DNA from: Tannerella sp.
GTDB taxonomy: Bacteria; Bacteroidota; Bacteroidia; Bacteroidales; Tannerellaceae
DNA length: 10,126 nt
Direction of reading: 5' to 3'
NCBI GenBank assembly: GCA_031269635.1
Contig: JAISYY010000392.1
Location: forward strand, 1 to 10,126
Shown: positions 1-6,674 of the stretch, piece after piece
How positions within the stretch are numbered: position 1 is the stretch's first letter
How the letters are laid out: each line of letters starts with the position of its first letter
The notes under the pieces: generated by a model
Databases searched by the model: none
The model's input: the letters and a program-made list of their open reading frames with translations, nothing else
What the model was told of the DNA's origin: nothing
Made by a program: the position numbers and the translations under genes

Positions 1-168
1 TGTGAGATAACCGGAGGGGATGACGACCTGACTTTCGATATTCTTGATAAAGGTTTTTTCGCATTGGACAGCCTGCCCCCTTTGTCATTAGACCGTATCC
101 TGCCGGAACAGATAAAACAGCTCGACGCCTTACGGCGCGACATCGGTTCCGGGGTTTATTGCGATTAA
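1..168 (+). CDS. NUDIX hydrolase, C-terminal fragment
   Basis: This is the last 55 codons of a + strand gene whose start lies outside the window; it ends at TAA 166-168. The tail carries GFFALDSLPPLSLDRILPEQ, which matches the pattern at the C-terminus of YjhB-type NUDIX hydrolases: an aromatic pair, then LDxLPxLS, then an R..PEQI helix. These enzymes cleave nucleoside diphosphates linked to another moiety. The catalytic NUDIX box (GX5EX7REUXEEXGU) would be further upstream and is not visible, so activity and substrate cannot be judged. Only about 20 residues follow the LDxLPxLS motif, so there is no room for the winged-helix domain of NrtR/AraR-type NUDIX regulators. The gene converges on susD and is separated from it by a hairpin terminator. 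The family call rests on one motif and is moderately sure. Confidence 0.55.
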   Translation, partial: CEITGGDDDLTFDILDKGFFALDSLPPLSLDRILPEQIKQLDALRRDIGSGVYCD

Positions 169-238
169 AATCCCATGCGAACGGTATATACATCCTGTTC
201 GCAAGTTGAAACCTGCTGTTGTACTGTGCTTTAATAGA

Positions 239-278
239 AAAAACTCATAATGACCGTTTCCGGAGATTATGAGTTTTT
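239..278. terminator. Bidirectional rho-independent terminator between the NUDIX gene and susD
   Basis: A perfect 12-bp inverted repeat (AAAAACTCATAA at 239-250, TTATGAGTTTTT at 267-278) encloses a 16-nt loop that can itself pair CCG with CGG. T-runs leave the stem in both directions. The hairpin lies 70 bp after the NUDIX stop and 20 bp after the susD stop, so it can end both converging transcripts. Confidence 0.8.
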
Positions 279-298
279 CTTTTACGGGAAGACCGGAT

Positions 299-1792
299 TT
301 ACCTCACGTCCCACCACACACGGGAGAGATACGTGTCGCCGTGCGTCATGCGGCTCACGACTTCTTCATAATTCTTCGTATTGAGCAGGATTTCGTCGTT
401 CGGATAACCGGCGCGACGAGGTATTGCCCCGTTTGTGGAACCGGGGTTATGACCCGGTATCAGTCGGGGGTAGCCCGTCCGCCGCCATTCGGCGAAAGCG
501 TCGATGGAGCGGCCGAACAGCAGCACCCATTTCTGTGTCATGATTTTCTCCAGTTTCTGTTCCTTAGTCAGTCCGGCCAGCGAAAACTCCGCGTCAATAT
601 AGGCCTGCGGAATTTCGGTGATACCGAACGGTTCCAGCGCCATTGCCGCCCGGATGCCTTCCTGATAGAAACCTTCGGCCTGGGCTTCGGTCAGTCCCGC
701 CCATCCTTCGAGTGCGGCCTCTGCTTTATAGAAACATATCTCGGCATAGGTGAATACATAGTAAGGCACCGGTTTCGATTGGTTGTAGGCCAGGTAAAAG
801 TAAGGCCCCGTCAGCGAATAATCATCGTCGATGATGCCGACCATTTCCTCGTCGGTAGGCGCCACGAATTTTCCGCGGTATGCCGGTTCGCCGCCCTTAA
901 CCGAATTGACGGTGGGTGCCACAATATACTCCAGGCGCGGATCGTTCGTCCCGACCAGATGACTGACTAACGCTTCGGCCAGATAGCGGTTGCTCGGGCT
1001 TCCCCCCTGATTGTGCTGCAACATCGGATGATACGACGACGAGTTGTCGGTATTCGTCTTGATCAGCGCATTATCGCTGTTACTCGAAATCAATGGGCTG
1101 TTCAGCGCCTCAGTCACGACGCGCTGCGCCAAATCGGGCTTCACGTATTTCATGCGCATGCCCAGATGCAACTTGAGGGAATTGGCGTATTTGACCCATT
1201 TTTCCGCATTGCCGCCATAATAGAGGTCGGAACTGCCATACGAGAGATCGGAGGGATTGATTTGTTTTACCGCCTCGTCCACCATTTGAATCAGGGCATT
1301 GTAGATGCTTTCCTGCGTGTCGTATTTGGGCTGCGGGTTCAGGTTTTGCTCACCCAGGGCGCTTTCCGAGAAAGGAATATCTCCGAACAGGTCGGTGATG
1401 ATTTGCCAGGTGTCTGCCTCTACGATACGGGCAATCGCCAGTTTGGTACGCGCTTCGGGCTGTTCTTCCTGTCCGTTGAGCAGATGGTTGCGGATTTGAG
1501 TGACGTTTCGCAGGGCGCCATAGTATGTATTCCAACTCCATCGGGCGAAAATGTAGCGCGACATCGGAATATTGTTACTTGAGTTCCAGTGCTGAATCCA
1601 CGAACCATACGCGGAGTTTTGATATTCATATCCCTGGTGGAACTTGGCCTCCTTTTGCGACTTGGCAAGCAGCATGCCCGGATCGACCTTAGTGAACGTT
1701 GTCGGCGGCGTATTCAATTCTTCAAACCCCGCAGTACACGAAATAATCGCCAGAAACAAGGCGGCGATATATACTTTGATTATACTTTTCAT
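299..1792 (-). CDS. SusD/RagB-family outer-membrane lipoprotein (SusD-like_2 type)
   Basis: This 497-residue protein is the surface substrate-binding partner of the SusC transporter encoded just upstream. In the known complexes the SusD lipoprotein caps the SusC barrel and captures oligosaccharides, or peptides in RagB, for TonB-driven import. The N-terminus is a lipoprotein signal: basic MKSIIK, a hydrophobic stretch, and a lipobox ending IISC with the lipidated Cys at residue 19. FEELN and a Thr/Pro-rich segment follow. The C-terminal segment with QKWVLLFGRSIDAFAEWRRT (about residues 420-440) is characteristic of the SusD-like_2 branch, and the W/Y-rich N-terminal third fits the TPR-like helical fold. 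The ATG at 1790-1792 is preceded by AGGA at 1794-1797, a fair ribosome site. It lies 20 bp after the susC stop, so the two are co-transcribed. The ligand cannot be inferred, because no glycoside hydrolase, lyase or peptidase gene lies in the operon. Confidence 0.92.
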   Translation of the reverse strand: MKSIIKVYIAALFLAIISCTAGFEELNTPPTTFTKVDPGMLLAKSQKEAKFHQGYEYQNSAYGSWIQHWNSSNNIPMSRYIFARWSWNTYYGALRNVTQIRNHLLNGQEEQPEARTKLAIARIVEADTWQIITDLFGDIPFSESALGEQNLNPQPKYDTQESIYNALIQMVDEAVKQINPSDLSYGSSDLYYGGNAEKWVKYANSLKLHLGMRMKYVKPDLAQRVVTEALNSPLISSNSDNALIKTNTDNSSSYHPMLQHNQGGSPSNRYLAEALVSHLVGTNDPRLEYIVAPTVNSVKGGEPAYRGKFVAPTDEEMVGIIDDDYSLTGPYFYLAYNQSKPVPYYVFTYAEICFYKAEAALEGWAGLTEAQAEGFYQEGIRAAMALEPFGITEIPQAYIDAEFSLAGLTKEQKLEKIMTQKWVLLFGRSIDAFAEWRRTGYPRLIPGHNPGSTNGAIPRRAGYPNDEILLNTKNYEEVVSRMTHGDTYLSRVWWDVR

Positions 1793-1812
1793 ATCCTGTA
1801 AAATTTAACGGT

Positions 1813-4800
1813 TTAAAATCCAAGAGAAATATTTACGCCAATCGTCCGCATCATCGGCAGGGAAGTAGATTCGATACCGAGCGAGGAGTTATGTACGTTG
1901 AAAGAGCAGGCTTCGGGTGAGAAGCCATCTGTTTTGCGCTGGAAATAAAAGAGATTCCGCCCATAGGCGCCAACGGTAGCCTGGCGAACAAACATTTTTT
2001 CCAACCATTTGCCGGGCAGCGTCCAGGAGAGCGAAATCTCCCGCATGGCAATATAACTCAAATCGTTGAGCAGTTCGGCCGATACGAAGGTCTCCTTGTC
2101 GAGCGCCACCTCGTTCCAGTAGTCCTGCGCCCGCACCGGGATGGTATTTTTGACACCGGTTCCGAGCGCCGTAAAGTCGTCCGTATAGATCATCTTTCCA
2201 CTCGCGTCGACCTGCGCCAGCACGCCGTCCGCCACATAGTCGCCTTCGCGTCCGGGCAACGTCTTTTTCGTCGTACCGTAGAGCACTTCTTCACGTACGC
2301 TCTGCGAGAACACCTTCCCACCCTGGCTGATGTCAATCAGGGTATAGAGGCGGAAACCTTTGTACGTAAACGTATTGGCAAAGCCGCCCAGCCAGTCGGG
2401 TAGGGCGTTACCCAAGTCGTGTATTTTCACCTGCGACGAGCGGATAGGCAGGCCGGTATTCGGATTGATGAGACGGTTCCCCTCGGCATCCCGTATCCAA
2501 ACCATTTTCACACCCCTGATCTGGCCGAAAGGTTTACCCGGTTCGGCCACGACACTTACGCCGCGGTCTTCGGCAAGCACATACGTGTCACTGCCTTCCA
2601 CAAGCGATACGACCATGTTGCGGTTGCGCGAAAAGTTGAACGTACTTTCCCACGCGAATCCGGACGATGTACGTACCGGCGTGCCGGAAAGCATGATTTC
2701 CACGCCTTTGTTCTGAATCTCTCCGGCATTGATGCGGCGGCTGGAGAACGTTGTCGACGCGGGAATGGCCACCGAGAGAATCTGGTTTTTGGTGGATGCG
2801 TGGTAGTAGGTGAAGTTCAGCGCCAGCCGGTTGCCGAACAGGTTCAAGTCGAAACCGCCTTCGTAGGAAGTTGTCAATTCATTCTTAATGTTCGGATCAA
2901 CCACCGTGCTGGTGTAGCCTCCCAGCGCCACGCCGTTCAGCTTGTTGGAGTCGATACCGTACGTTCCGACCAGCGAGTAGGGGTCGCCCGAACTGCCGGC
3001 CTGAGCAACAGAGCCTCGGATTTTGAAGAAGCTCAGCCAGTCTTTACGGATATGAAAGGCTTCGGGTACAAGCAGACTCAAGCCGGCCGAGGGATAAAAG
3101 TAGGAACTGTTCTGAAGGGGCAGTGTGGACGACCAGTCGTTCCGCCCCGCAATATCCACGTACAGGAAGTTCCTGAAACCCATCTGCCCCGAACCGTACA
3201 CCGAGTTGATGGCCTTCTCGGAAAGCCCGAAGTTGTACTGCAACGTTTTGATATTGTTGATTACTTCCAGCCCCGGTTCGATATATTCATTACCGTTGCT
3301 GCCGATCAGCCGGGAAAAATAGCGCATCTGGTTGCCGCCGGCGTTCAGCGAAATATCCCAGTCATCTCCGATTTTGAAACCGGAAGAAATCAGGATGTCG
3401 CTGTTCGTCTCCCTTACGCGGCGGGTATATTCGGTGTAATCGCCGTGCTTGTTCTGTGACGACCACGTGCCGTAGGCCCGCCAGATGATTTTGTTTTCGC
3501 TGTAGTAGTCGGTACCGGTTCTGGCCGTAACACGCAACCACGGAAATATCGAGTACGTTAACTTGAAATACCCGATAATCCGGTCGCGTTCATCCTCATT
3601 GTGTTCGTTGTTGATTGTCCAGTACGGGTTTCCGGTCGATGAATTGGTGGCATACCCTTTCTCCATGCCGGGGAAAAGCGTACTTGCCGTGAATCCCAGT
3701 TGCCGGGCGATGCTTTCCTCCGTCCATTCGTAGTCAGACAACGATTCGAGCGACAAACTGCGCGGCATACTGATGAAGAGATAGGCCGGGTTTGTGTTCG
3801 AGTCGGACAGTTTGGGACGGTTGACCACGTTTTGCTTGATATAATTGGCCATGCCTTCAAACTGGATTTTGTCGGTAATGTCGGCACTCACTTTCAGGTT
3901 GAAACTGTTCCGGTTCAGCTTGTTGTTCGGGAAATAGCCATTGTTGTGTGTATTGTTGGCCGAAAAGCGGTAGCGCAGTTTCTCCATGCCGCCGTCGATG
4001 CTCAAGTCGTTGACATAGTTTTCCTCCGTATTGAAAAAGTCGTATGTATTGGGCTGCGGGTCAAACGTGCGCATGATGCCGTAGGCATCCACATACTGTT
4101 GTCCGATCATTCTGGCGCCCCAGCTTCCGCGCGTCATCTGGTCACGTCCGCTGGCGGCGCGGGGCAATCCGGAGATGTTGTTTGCCAGAGCGTCTTTCAT
4201 TGAGTAATTCTTCCCGTCGTTGCCCAGGAAATGAGTAAAATTACCGTCATACCCTACGCCGTAAACGTTCTGGAAATCGGGAATGACCAGAGCGTTGCCC
4301 ACCGAAAAGTCGCTGGAGTAGTTGACACCGATACCCTTTTTCCTGGAACCCGACTTTGTCGTAATCAGGATGACACCGTTACCGCCGCGTTCGCCATAGA
4401 GGGCGGTAGCGTTCGGCCCTTTCAGGACGGACATGGATTCGATGTCGTTCGGGTTGAGGTTTGAAATGCCGTCGCCGTAGTCGTAGCCACCCCACTGGCT
4501 GGAGGCGTCGGAACTGCTATTGTCGATGGGGATTCCGTCTACCACGTACAGCGGCTGGCTGTTCGTTCGCAGGGAGTTGTTTCCCCTGATCAGTACTTTG
4601 GACGATCCGGCAGCGCCGGAAGCCGGCCGGTTGACGAACACGCCGGCCACTTTACCCGAGAGTGCGTTGGCTACGTTGGTCTCGTGCGCACCGGACAAAT
4701 CTTCGCCTTTCACATTCGCCGTAGTATAACTCAGCGATTTTGCTTCCTTCTTGATGCCCAGGGCGGTCACGACCACCTCTTCCAGTTGTTTGGTATCTTC

Positions 4801-5370
4801 CGCCAGCGTCACATTTATAGTCGACTGATCGGTCACCGTCACTTCTCTGGATACAAAACCGATGAAACTGAATACCAGCACGGAATTGGGTGGTACCGTC
4901 AGTTCGTAGCTACCGTCAGCATCGGTGATAATCCCTGTCGTCGTATTTTTTACAAATACGTTGGCGCCGGCGACGGGTTCACCGGTTACCGCATCGGTCA
5001 CTATACCCGTTATTCGCTTCGTTTGCTGCTGCACAACCGTTACAGTCAGTTCCCTGCGAATGATATTCACGTTCCGGTCATGAATGGCGAAGGTCAGGTC
5101 CGTGTTTTGCAGGGCCTGCGACAGTACGTCATAAATGCCTTTGTTGCGGACGTTTACGCTCGCTTTCACGTGCTTGACATCCGCATCCACATAGAAAAAG
5201 AGGTATTCGCTCTGTTTCTCAATCAATGAAAAAATTTCGACGAGAGTCGCATGATTGACTTTGACCGAGACTCTTGCAGTCCGGGCATACGACTCGTCGG
5301 CATGGGCTTGAATGCATGCTATGCAAAGCATCATTCCAATGAGTTTCATAACAAAAAATTTTTTTTTCAT
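1813..5370 (-). CDS. SusC/RagA-family TonB-dependent transporter with N-terminal STN domain
   Basis: This 1185-residue outer-membrane transporter imports a macromolecular nutrient with its SusD partner, using TonB-ExbBD energy. In order it has a signal peptide (residues 1 to about 24, ending IQAHA) and an STN domain (about 32-107), the module that in FecA-type receptors contacts a FecR-like anti-sigma factor. A carboxypeptidase-regulatory-like domain follows (about 118-195, with GIVTDAVTGEPVAGANVFVK). Then comes a Ton-box-like EEVVVTALG segment. The plug includes LYVVDGIPID and DIESMSVLKGPNATALYGE followed by GGNGVILITTKSG. A 22-strand-type barrel ends in SLGF, the usual aromatic C-terminus. 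Length is normal for the STN-bearing subclass. The start at 5368-5370 has no clear Shine-Dalgarno sequence; an in-frame ATG seven codons on (5347-5349) would also leave a usable signal peptide. No sigma or anti-sigma gene lies upstream. G+C is visibly higher than in the nusB-coaE cluster. The substrate is unknown. Confidence 0.95.
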   Translation of the reverse strand: MKKKFFVMKLIGMMLCIACIQAHADESYARTARVSVKVNHATLVEIFSLIEKQSEYLFFYVDADVKHVKASVNVRNKGIYDVLSQALQNTDLTFAIHDRNVNIIRRELTVTVVQQQTKRITGIVTDAVTGEPVAGANVFVKNTTTGIITDADGSYELTVPPNSVLVFSFIGFVSREVTVTDQSTINVTLAEDTKQLEEVVVTALGIKKEAKSLSYTTANVKGEDLSGAHETNVANALSGKVAGVFVNRPASGAAGSSKVLIRGNNSLRTNSQPLYVVDGIPIDNSSSDASSQWGGYDYGDGISNLNPNDIESMSVLKGPNATALYGERGGNGVILITTKSGSRKKGIGVNYSSDFSVGNALVIPDFQNVYGVGYDGNFTHFLGNDGKNYSMKDALANNISGLPRAASGRDQMTRGSWGARMIGQQYVDAYGIMRTFDPQPNTYDFFNTEENYVNDLSIDGGMEKLRYRFSANNTHNNGYFPNNKLNRNSFNLKVSADITDKIQFEGMANYIKQNVVNRPKLSDSNTNPAYLFISMPRSLSLESLSDYEWTEESIARQLGFTASTLFPGMEKGYATNSSTGNPYWTINNEHNEDERDRIIGYFKLTYSIFPWLRVTARTGTDYYSENKIIWRAYGTWSSQNKHGDYTEYTRRVRETNSDILISSGFKIGDDWDISLNAGGNQMRYFSRLIGSNGNEYIEPGLEVINNIKTLQYNFGLSEKAINSVYGSGQMGFRNFLYVDIAGRNDWSSTLPLQNSSYFYPSAGLSLLVPEAFHIRKDWLSFFKIRGSVAQAGSSGDPYSLVGTYGIDSNKLNGVALGGYTSTVVDPNIKNELTTSYEGGFDLNLFGNRLALNFTYYHASTKNQILSVAIPASTTFSSRRINAGEIQNKGVEIMLSGTPVRTSSGFAWESTFNFSRNRNMVVSLVEGSDTYVLAEDRGVSVVAEPGKPFGQIRGVKMVWIRDAEGNRLINPNTGLPIRSSQVKIHDLGNALPDWLGGFANTFTYKGFRLYTLIDISQGGKVFSQSVREEVLYGTTKKTLPGREGDYVADGVLAQVDASGKMIYTDDFTALGTGVKNTIPVRAQDYWNEVALDKETFVSAELLNDLSYIAMREISLSWTLPGKWLEKMFVRQATVGAYGRNLFYFQRKTDGFSPEACSFNVHNSSLGIESTSLPMMRTIGVNISLGF

Positions 5371-5405
5371 GTGTCACAATTATTAAGTAAATATTTATAC
5401 CCCCG

Positions 5406-5424
5406 CCCGTCATATCCGGACGGG
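5406..5424 (-). promoter_or_regulatory. Hairpin in the susC 5' leader
   Basis: CCCGTC (5406-5411) and GACGGG (5419-5424) form a perfect 6-bp GC-rich stem with a 7-nt loop, in an otherwise very AT-rich stretch. It lies inside the roughly 115-nt leader predicted from the susC promoter, about 35 nt before the start codon. No T-run follows, so it is not a classical terminator. It could affect mRNA stability, bind a protein, or be a target of a regulatory RNA; the role is inference only. Confidence 0.4.
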
Positions 5425-5493
5425 TATACGTTTATATTTTAGTATTATTATTTTATTTACGCCCGCAATTACATTTTATAGACAAATACGCCC

Positions 5494-5525
5494 CAAAGTT
5501 ATATATCTTTATTTAAAACAACAAA
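5494..5525 (-). promoter_or_regulatory. Bacteroides-type promoter for susCD
   Basis: Read on the minus strand, a TTTG box (5522-5525) is followed after exactly 20 nt by TAACTTTG (5494-5501). This fits the established Bacteroides -33/-7 consensus TTTG-N19-21-TAnnTTTG. Transcription should start near 5487, giving a leader of about 115 nt. Just upstream, TTGCGA (5531-5536) and TCGCAA (5559-5564) form a 6-bp inverted repeat separated by 22 nt. That could be an operator, but it is short and may be chance. Confidence 0.7.
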
Positions 5526-5592
5526 TATTGTTGCGATTTTTTTATAAAAACTTTAATTTCGCAATTTTCCGGTTGACTCTTTGTTTTCATGT

Positions 5593-5633
5593 AAAGGGCC
5601 GATTCCTCGTCAGTGACGGGAACCGGCCTTTTT
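5593..5633. terminator. Strong stem-loop terminator upstream of susC
   Basis: A long stem pairs AAAGGGCCGATTCC (5593-5606) with GGAACCGGCCTTT (5619-5631), with one A-C mismatch and a G-U pair. It continues as CGTC/GACG around the loop AGT. A T-run (5629-5633) follows on the + strand, and three T follow on the minus strand. No intact + strand gene ends before it. It lies 34 nt past the minus-strand gene tail ending at 5667, so it is most simply that gene's terminator. It also shields the susC promoter from transcription arriving from coaE. Confidence 0.65.
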
Positions 5634-5666
5634 GGTATACGCTCTTTCTTAGCTTGTGCACTGCGC

Positions 5667-5810
5667 TTATTTCCGTTTCTTTAGCAGATCCGGAATAATC
5701 CGGGTTTCTTCGGGCGTGTGTTTACGCGCTTCGTTCGCGTTGATAACACCCTGACCGTACAACTCCCCTAATCCGAACAGTGAGAAGGCGGATATACGCG
5801 GTACATCCGC
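5667..5810 (-). pseudogene. Truncated gene tail resembling a subtilase (S8) C-terminus
   Basis: The minus-strand frame ending at TAA 5667-5669 reads through ELYGQGVINANEARK and finishes with a charged tail, IIPDLLKKRK. The YGxGxINAxEA pattern is what usually closes the catalytic domain of subtilisin-family (S8) serine peptidases, after the Ser-containing GTS helix. Nothing resembling the GTS motif, the His motif or the Asp motif is present, so no active enzyme can be made. The frame has no stop back to 5991 but contains no Met codon. Its portion beyond about 5810 is antisense to the opposing + strand tail and shares codon boundaries with it, so that part is probably a shadow. A hairpin terminator begins 34 nt after the stop. 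The family assignment rests on one motif; an unrelated small protein cannot be excluded. Confidence 0.35.
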
Positions 5811-5927
5811 GAAAATTTCTATGTCGAGCCGTCGCTTCAACTCGCGAAGGAGTATATCACCGATATTAGCGAGTTTTCCAAGGAAACCAAACTGCGTATT
5901 GTGGTAGGTTTCGGGATAAAGTTCTAA
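5784..5927 (+). pseudogene. Truncated gene tail resembling an outer-membrane beta-barrel C-terminus
   Basis: The + strand frame from just after a TGA at 5781-5783 to TAA 5925-5927 encodes 47 residues with alternating aromatic and hydrophobic positions (ENFYVEPSLQLAKEY), ending LRIVVGFGIKF. A final strand closing in Phe is the typical end of a beta-barrel outer-membrane protein recognised by BamA. Codons look native (many ending in C, or GAG, ATC, ACC, GTC). A perfect terminator hairpin starts 30 nt after the stop in the same orientation, which supports a real gene end. There is no start codon or ribosome site, and no frame upstream continues the barrel, so it appears to be the surviving 3' end of a deleted gene. 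It overlaps in antisense with the minus-strand frame ending at 5667; only one of the two can be real across 5811-5927, and I favour this one there. Confidence 0.4.
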
Positions 5928-5956
5928 GGGACGGTACGGCTCCGGCCAACGAGACG

Positions 5957-6008
5957 GTAGATAGCAGAATAGCAGGTAAGATGCTGGCTGCTATCTACTT
6001 CTTTTTTT
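5957..6008 (+). terminator. Rho-independent terminator, + strand
   Basis: A perfect 11-bp stem (GTAGATAGCAG at 5957-5967, CTGCTATCTAC at 5988-5998) with a 20-nt loop is followed by TTCTTTTTTT (5999-6008). The T-run exists only on the + strand, so it terminates + transcription. The only + strand coding candidate before it is the barrel-like tail ending at 5927. From here to the coaE stop (6009-6092) I see no gene. Confidence 0.8.
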
Positions 6009-6092
6009 ATCGAATTATTCAGGGACGAAAAATAAACAAAGGATAAATAGGGTGGTCTCTCGCCGGTGACAATGCGAATTTTGTCGCACGCC

Positions 6093-6674
6093 CTACTTTT
6101 GGAGTAACAATTTCAGGAATCGGTCTATCTGGGGAAGCAGGGCGTCCACTTCGTCATTTATTATGACAAAATCGGCTTGTTTGCGTTTTAATTCATCCGG
6201 CATCTGGCGGTTCATTCGTTTCATGATATCCGCTTCGGTAGCGCCGTCGCGCTCCATTACGCGGGCTAACCTCAATCCTACCGGAGCATAGACCAAGAGT
6301 TTGATATCAACGATTTTATCAAAGCCGGTTTCAAACAGGATGGCCGATTCGATTGCGCATACAGAGGACTTTTGTTGCTTTGTCCATGCCTGAAAATCTT
6401 TTTTGACGACGGGGTGGATGATTTCATTTACTTTTTCAAGAGCTTTCGCGTCGGAAAAAATAATAGAGGCCAACCGCTTCCGGTCGAGCCGGTCATTTAC
6501 ATACAGGTCATTACCAAACAAGGCCATCAGTTTCCGGCGTATAACCGGCGAAGTGTCCGAAAGCCGCTTGCTTTCCGTGTCGGCCATATATACGGGTATT
6601 CCATTCATTGCTATCAATGATGAAATAACGGTTTTACCGCTTCCTATGCCTCCTGTAATACCTATTTTAATCAT
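6093..6674 (-). CDS. coaE: Dephospho-CoA kinase
   Basis: This 193-residue cytoplasmic enzyme catalyses the last step of coenzyme A synthesis, ATP-dependent phosphorylation of the ribose 3'-OH of dephospho-CoA. The Walker A loop GITGGIGSGKT is at residues 5-15, followed by the early acidic segment YMADTESKRL (29-38). Next are the IIFSD...VNEIIHP segment of the CoA-binding domain, AIESAILFETGFDKIVD, and the lid/base region ending RKQADFVIINDE. All are family hallmarks, and the length is typical (about 190-210). The frame can be read further upstream to 6737, but the start at 6672-6674 is chosen because MIKIGITGG is the usual N-terminus and because it overlaps the upstream ybbR-like stop as ATGA, implying translational coupling. 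It is the last gene of the minus-strand cluster nusB-yajC-ybbR-coaE. No convincing terminator follows on its own strand before 5998. Confidence 0.96.
   Translation of the reverse strand: MIKIGITGGIGSGKTVISSLIAMNGIPVYMADTESKRLSDTSPVIRRKLMALFGNDLYVNDRLDRKRLASIIFSDAKALEKVNEIIHPVVKKDFQAWTKQQKSSVCAIESAILFETGFDKIVDIKLLVYAPVGLRLARVMERDGATEADIMKRMNRQMPDELKRKQADFVIINDEVDALLPQIDRFLKLLLQK

Noticed and set aside
269..970. Open + strand frame of 233 codons overlapping susD, and another at 1013-1582
   Set aside because: Both are antisense to susD, whose frame carries a lipobox and SusD motifs. The first also begins inside the terminator hairpin.
2419..3459. Open + strand frame of 346 codons inside susC
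   Set aside because: It lies antisense within susC, which has unmistakable family domains. Its composition (many Arg, His, Val) is that of a complementary-strand shadow of G+C-rich codons, and it has no ribosome site.
3700..5229. Several + strand frames of 69-181 codons opposite the N-terminal half of susC
   Set aside because: These are shadows of susC; none has recognisable motifs or translation signals.
6065..6083. Small inverted repeat (TGCGA/TCGCA) just after coaE
   Set aside because: The stem is only 5 bp with no following T-run on the minus strand, so it is not a convincing terminator.
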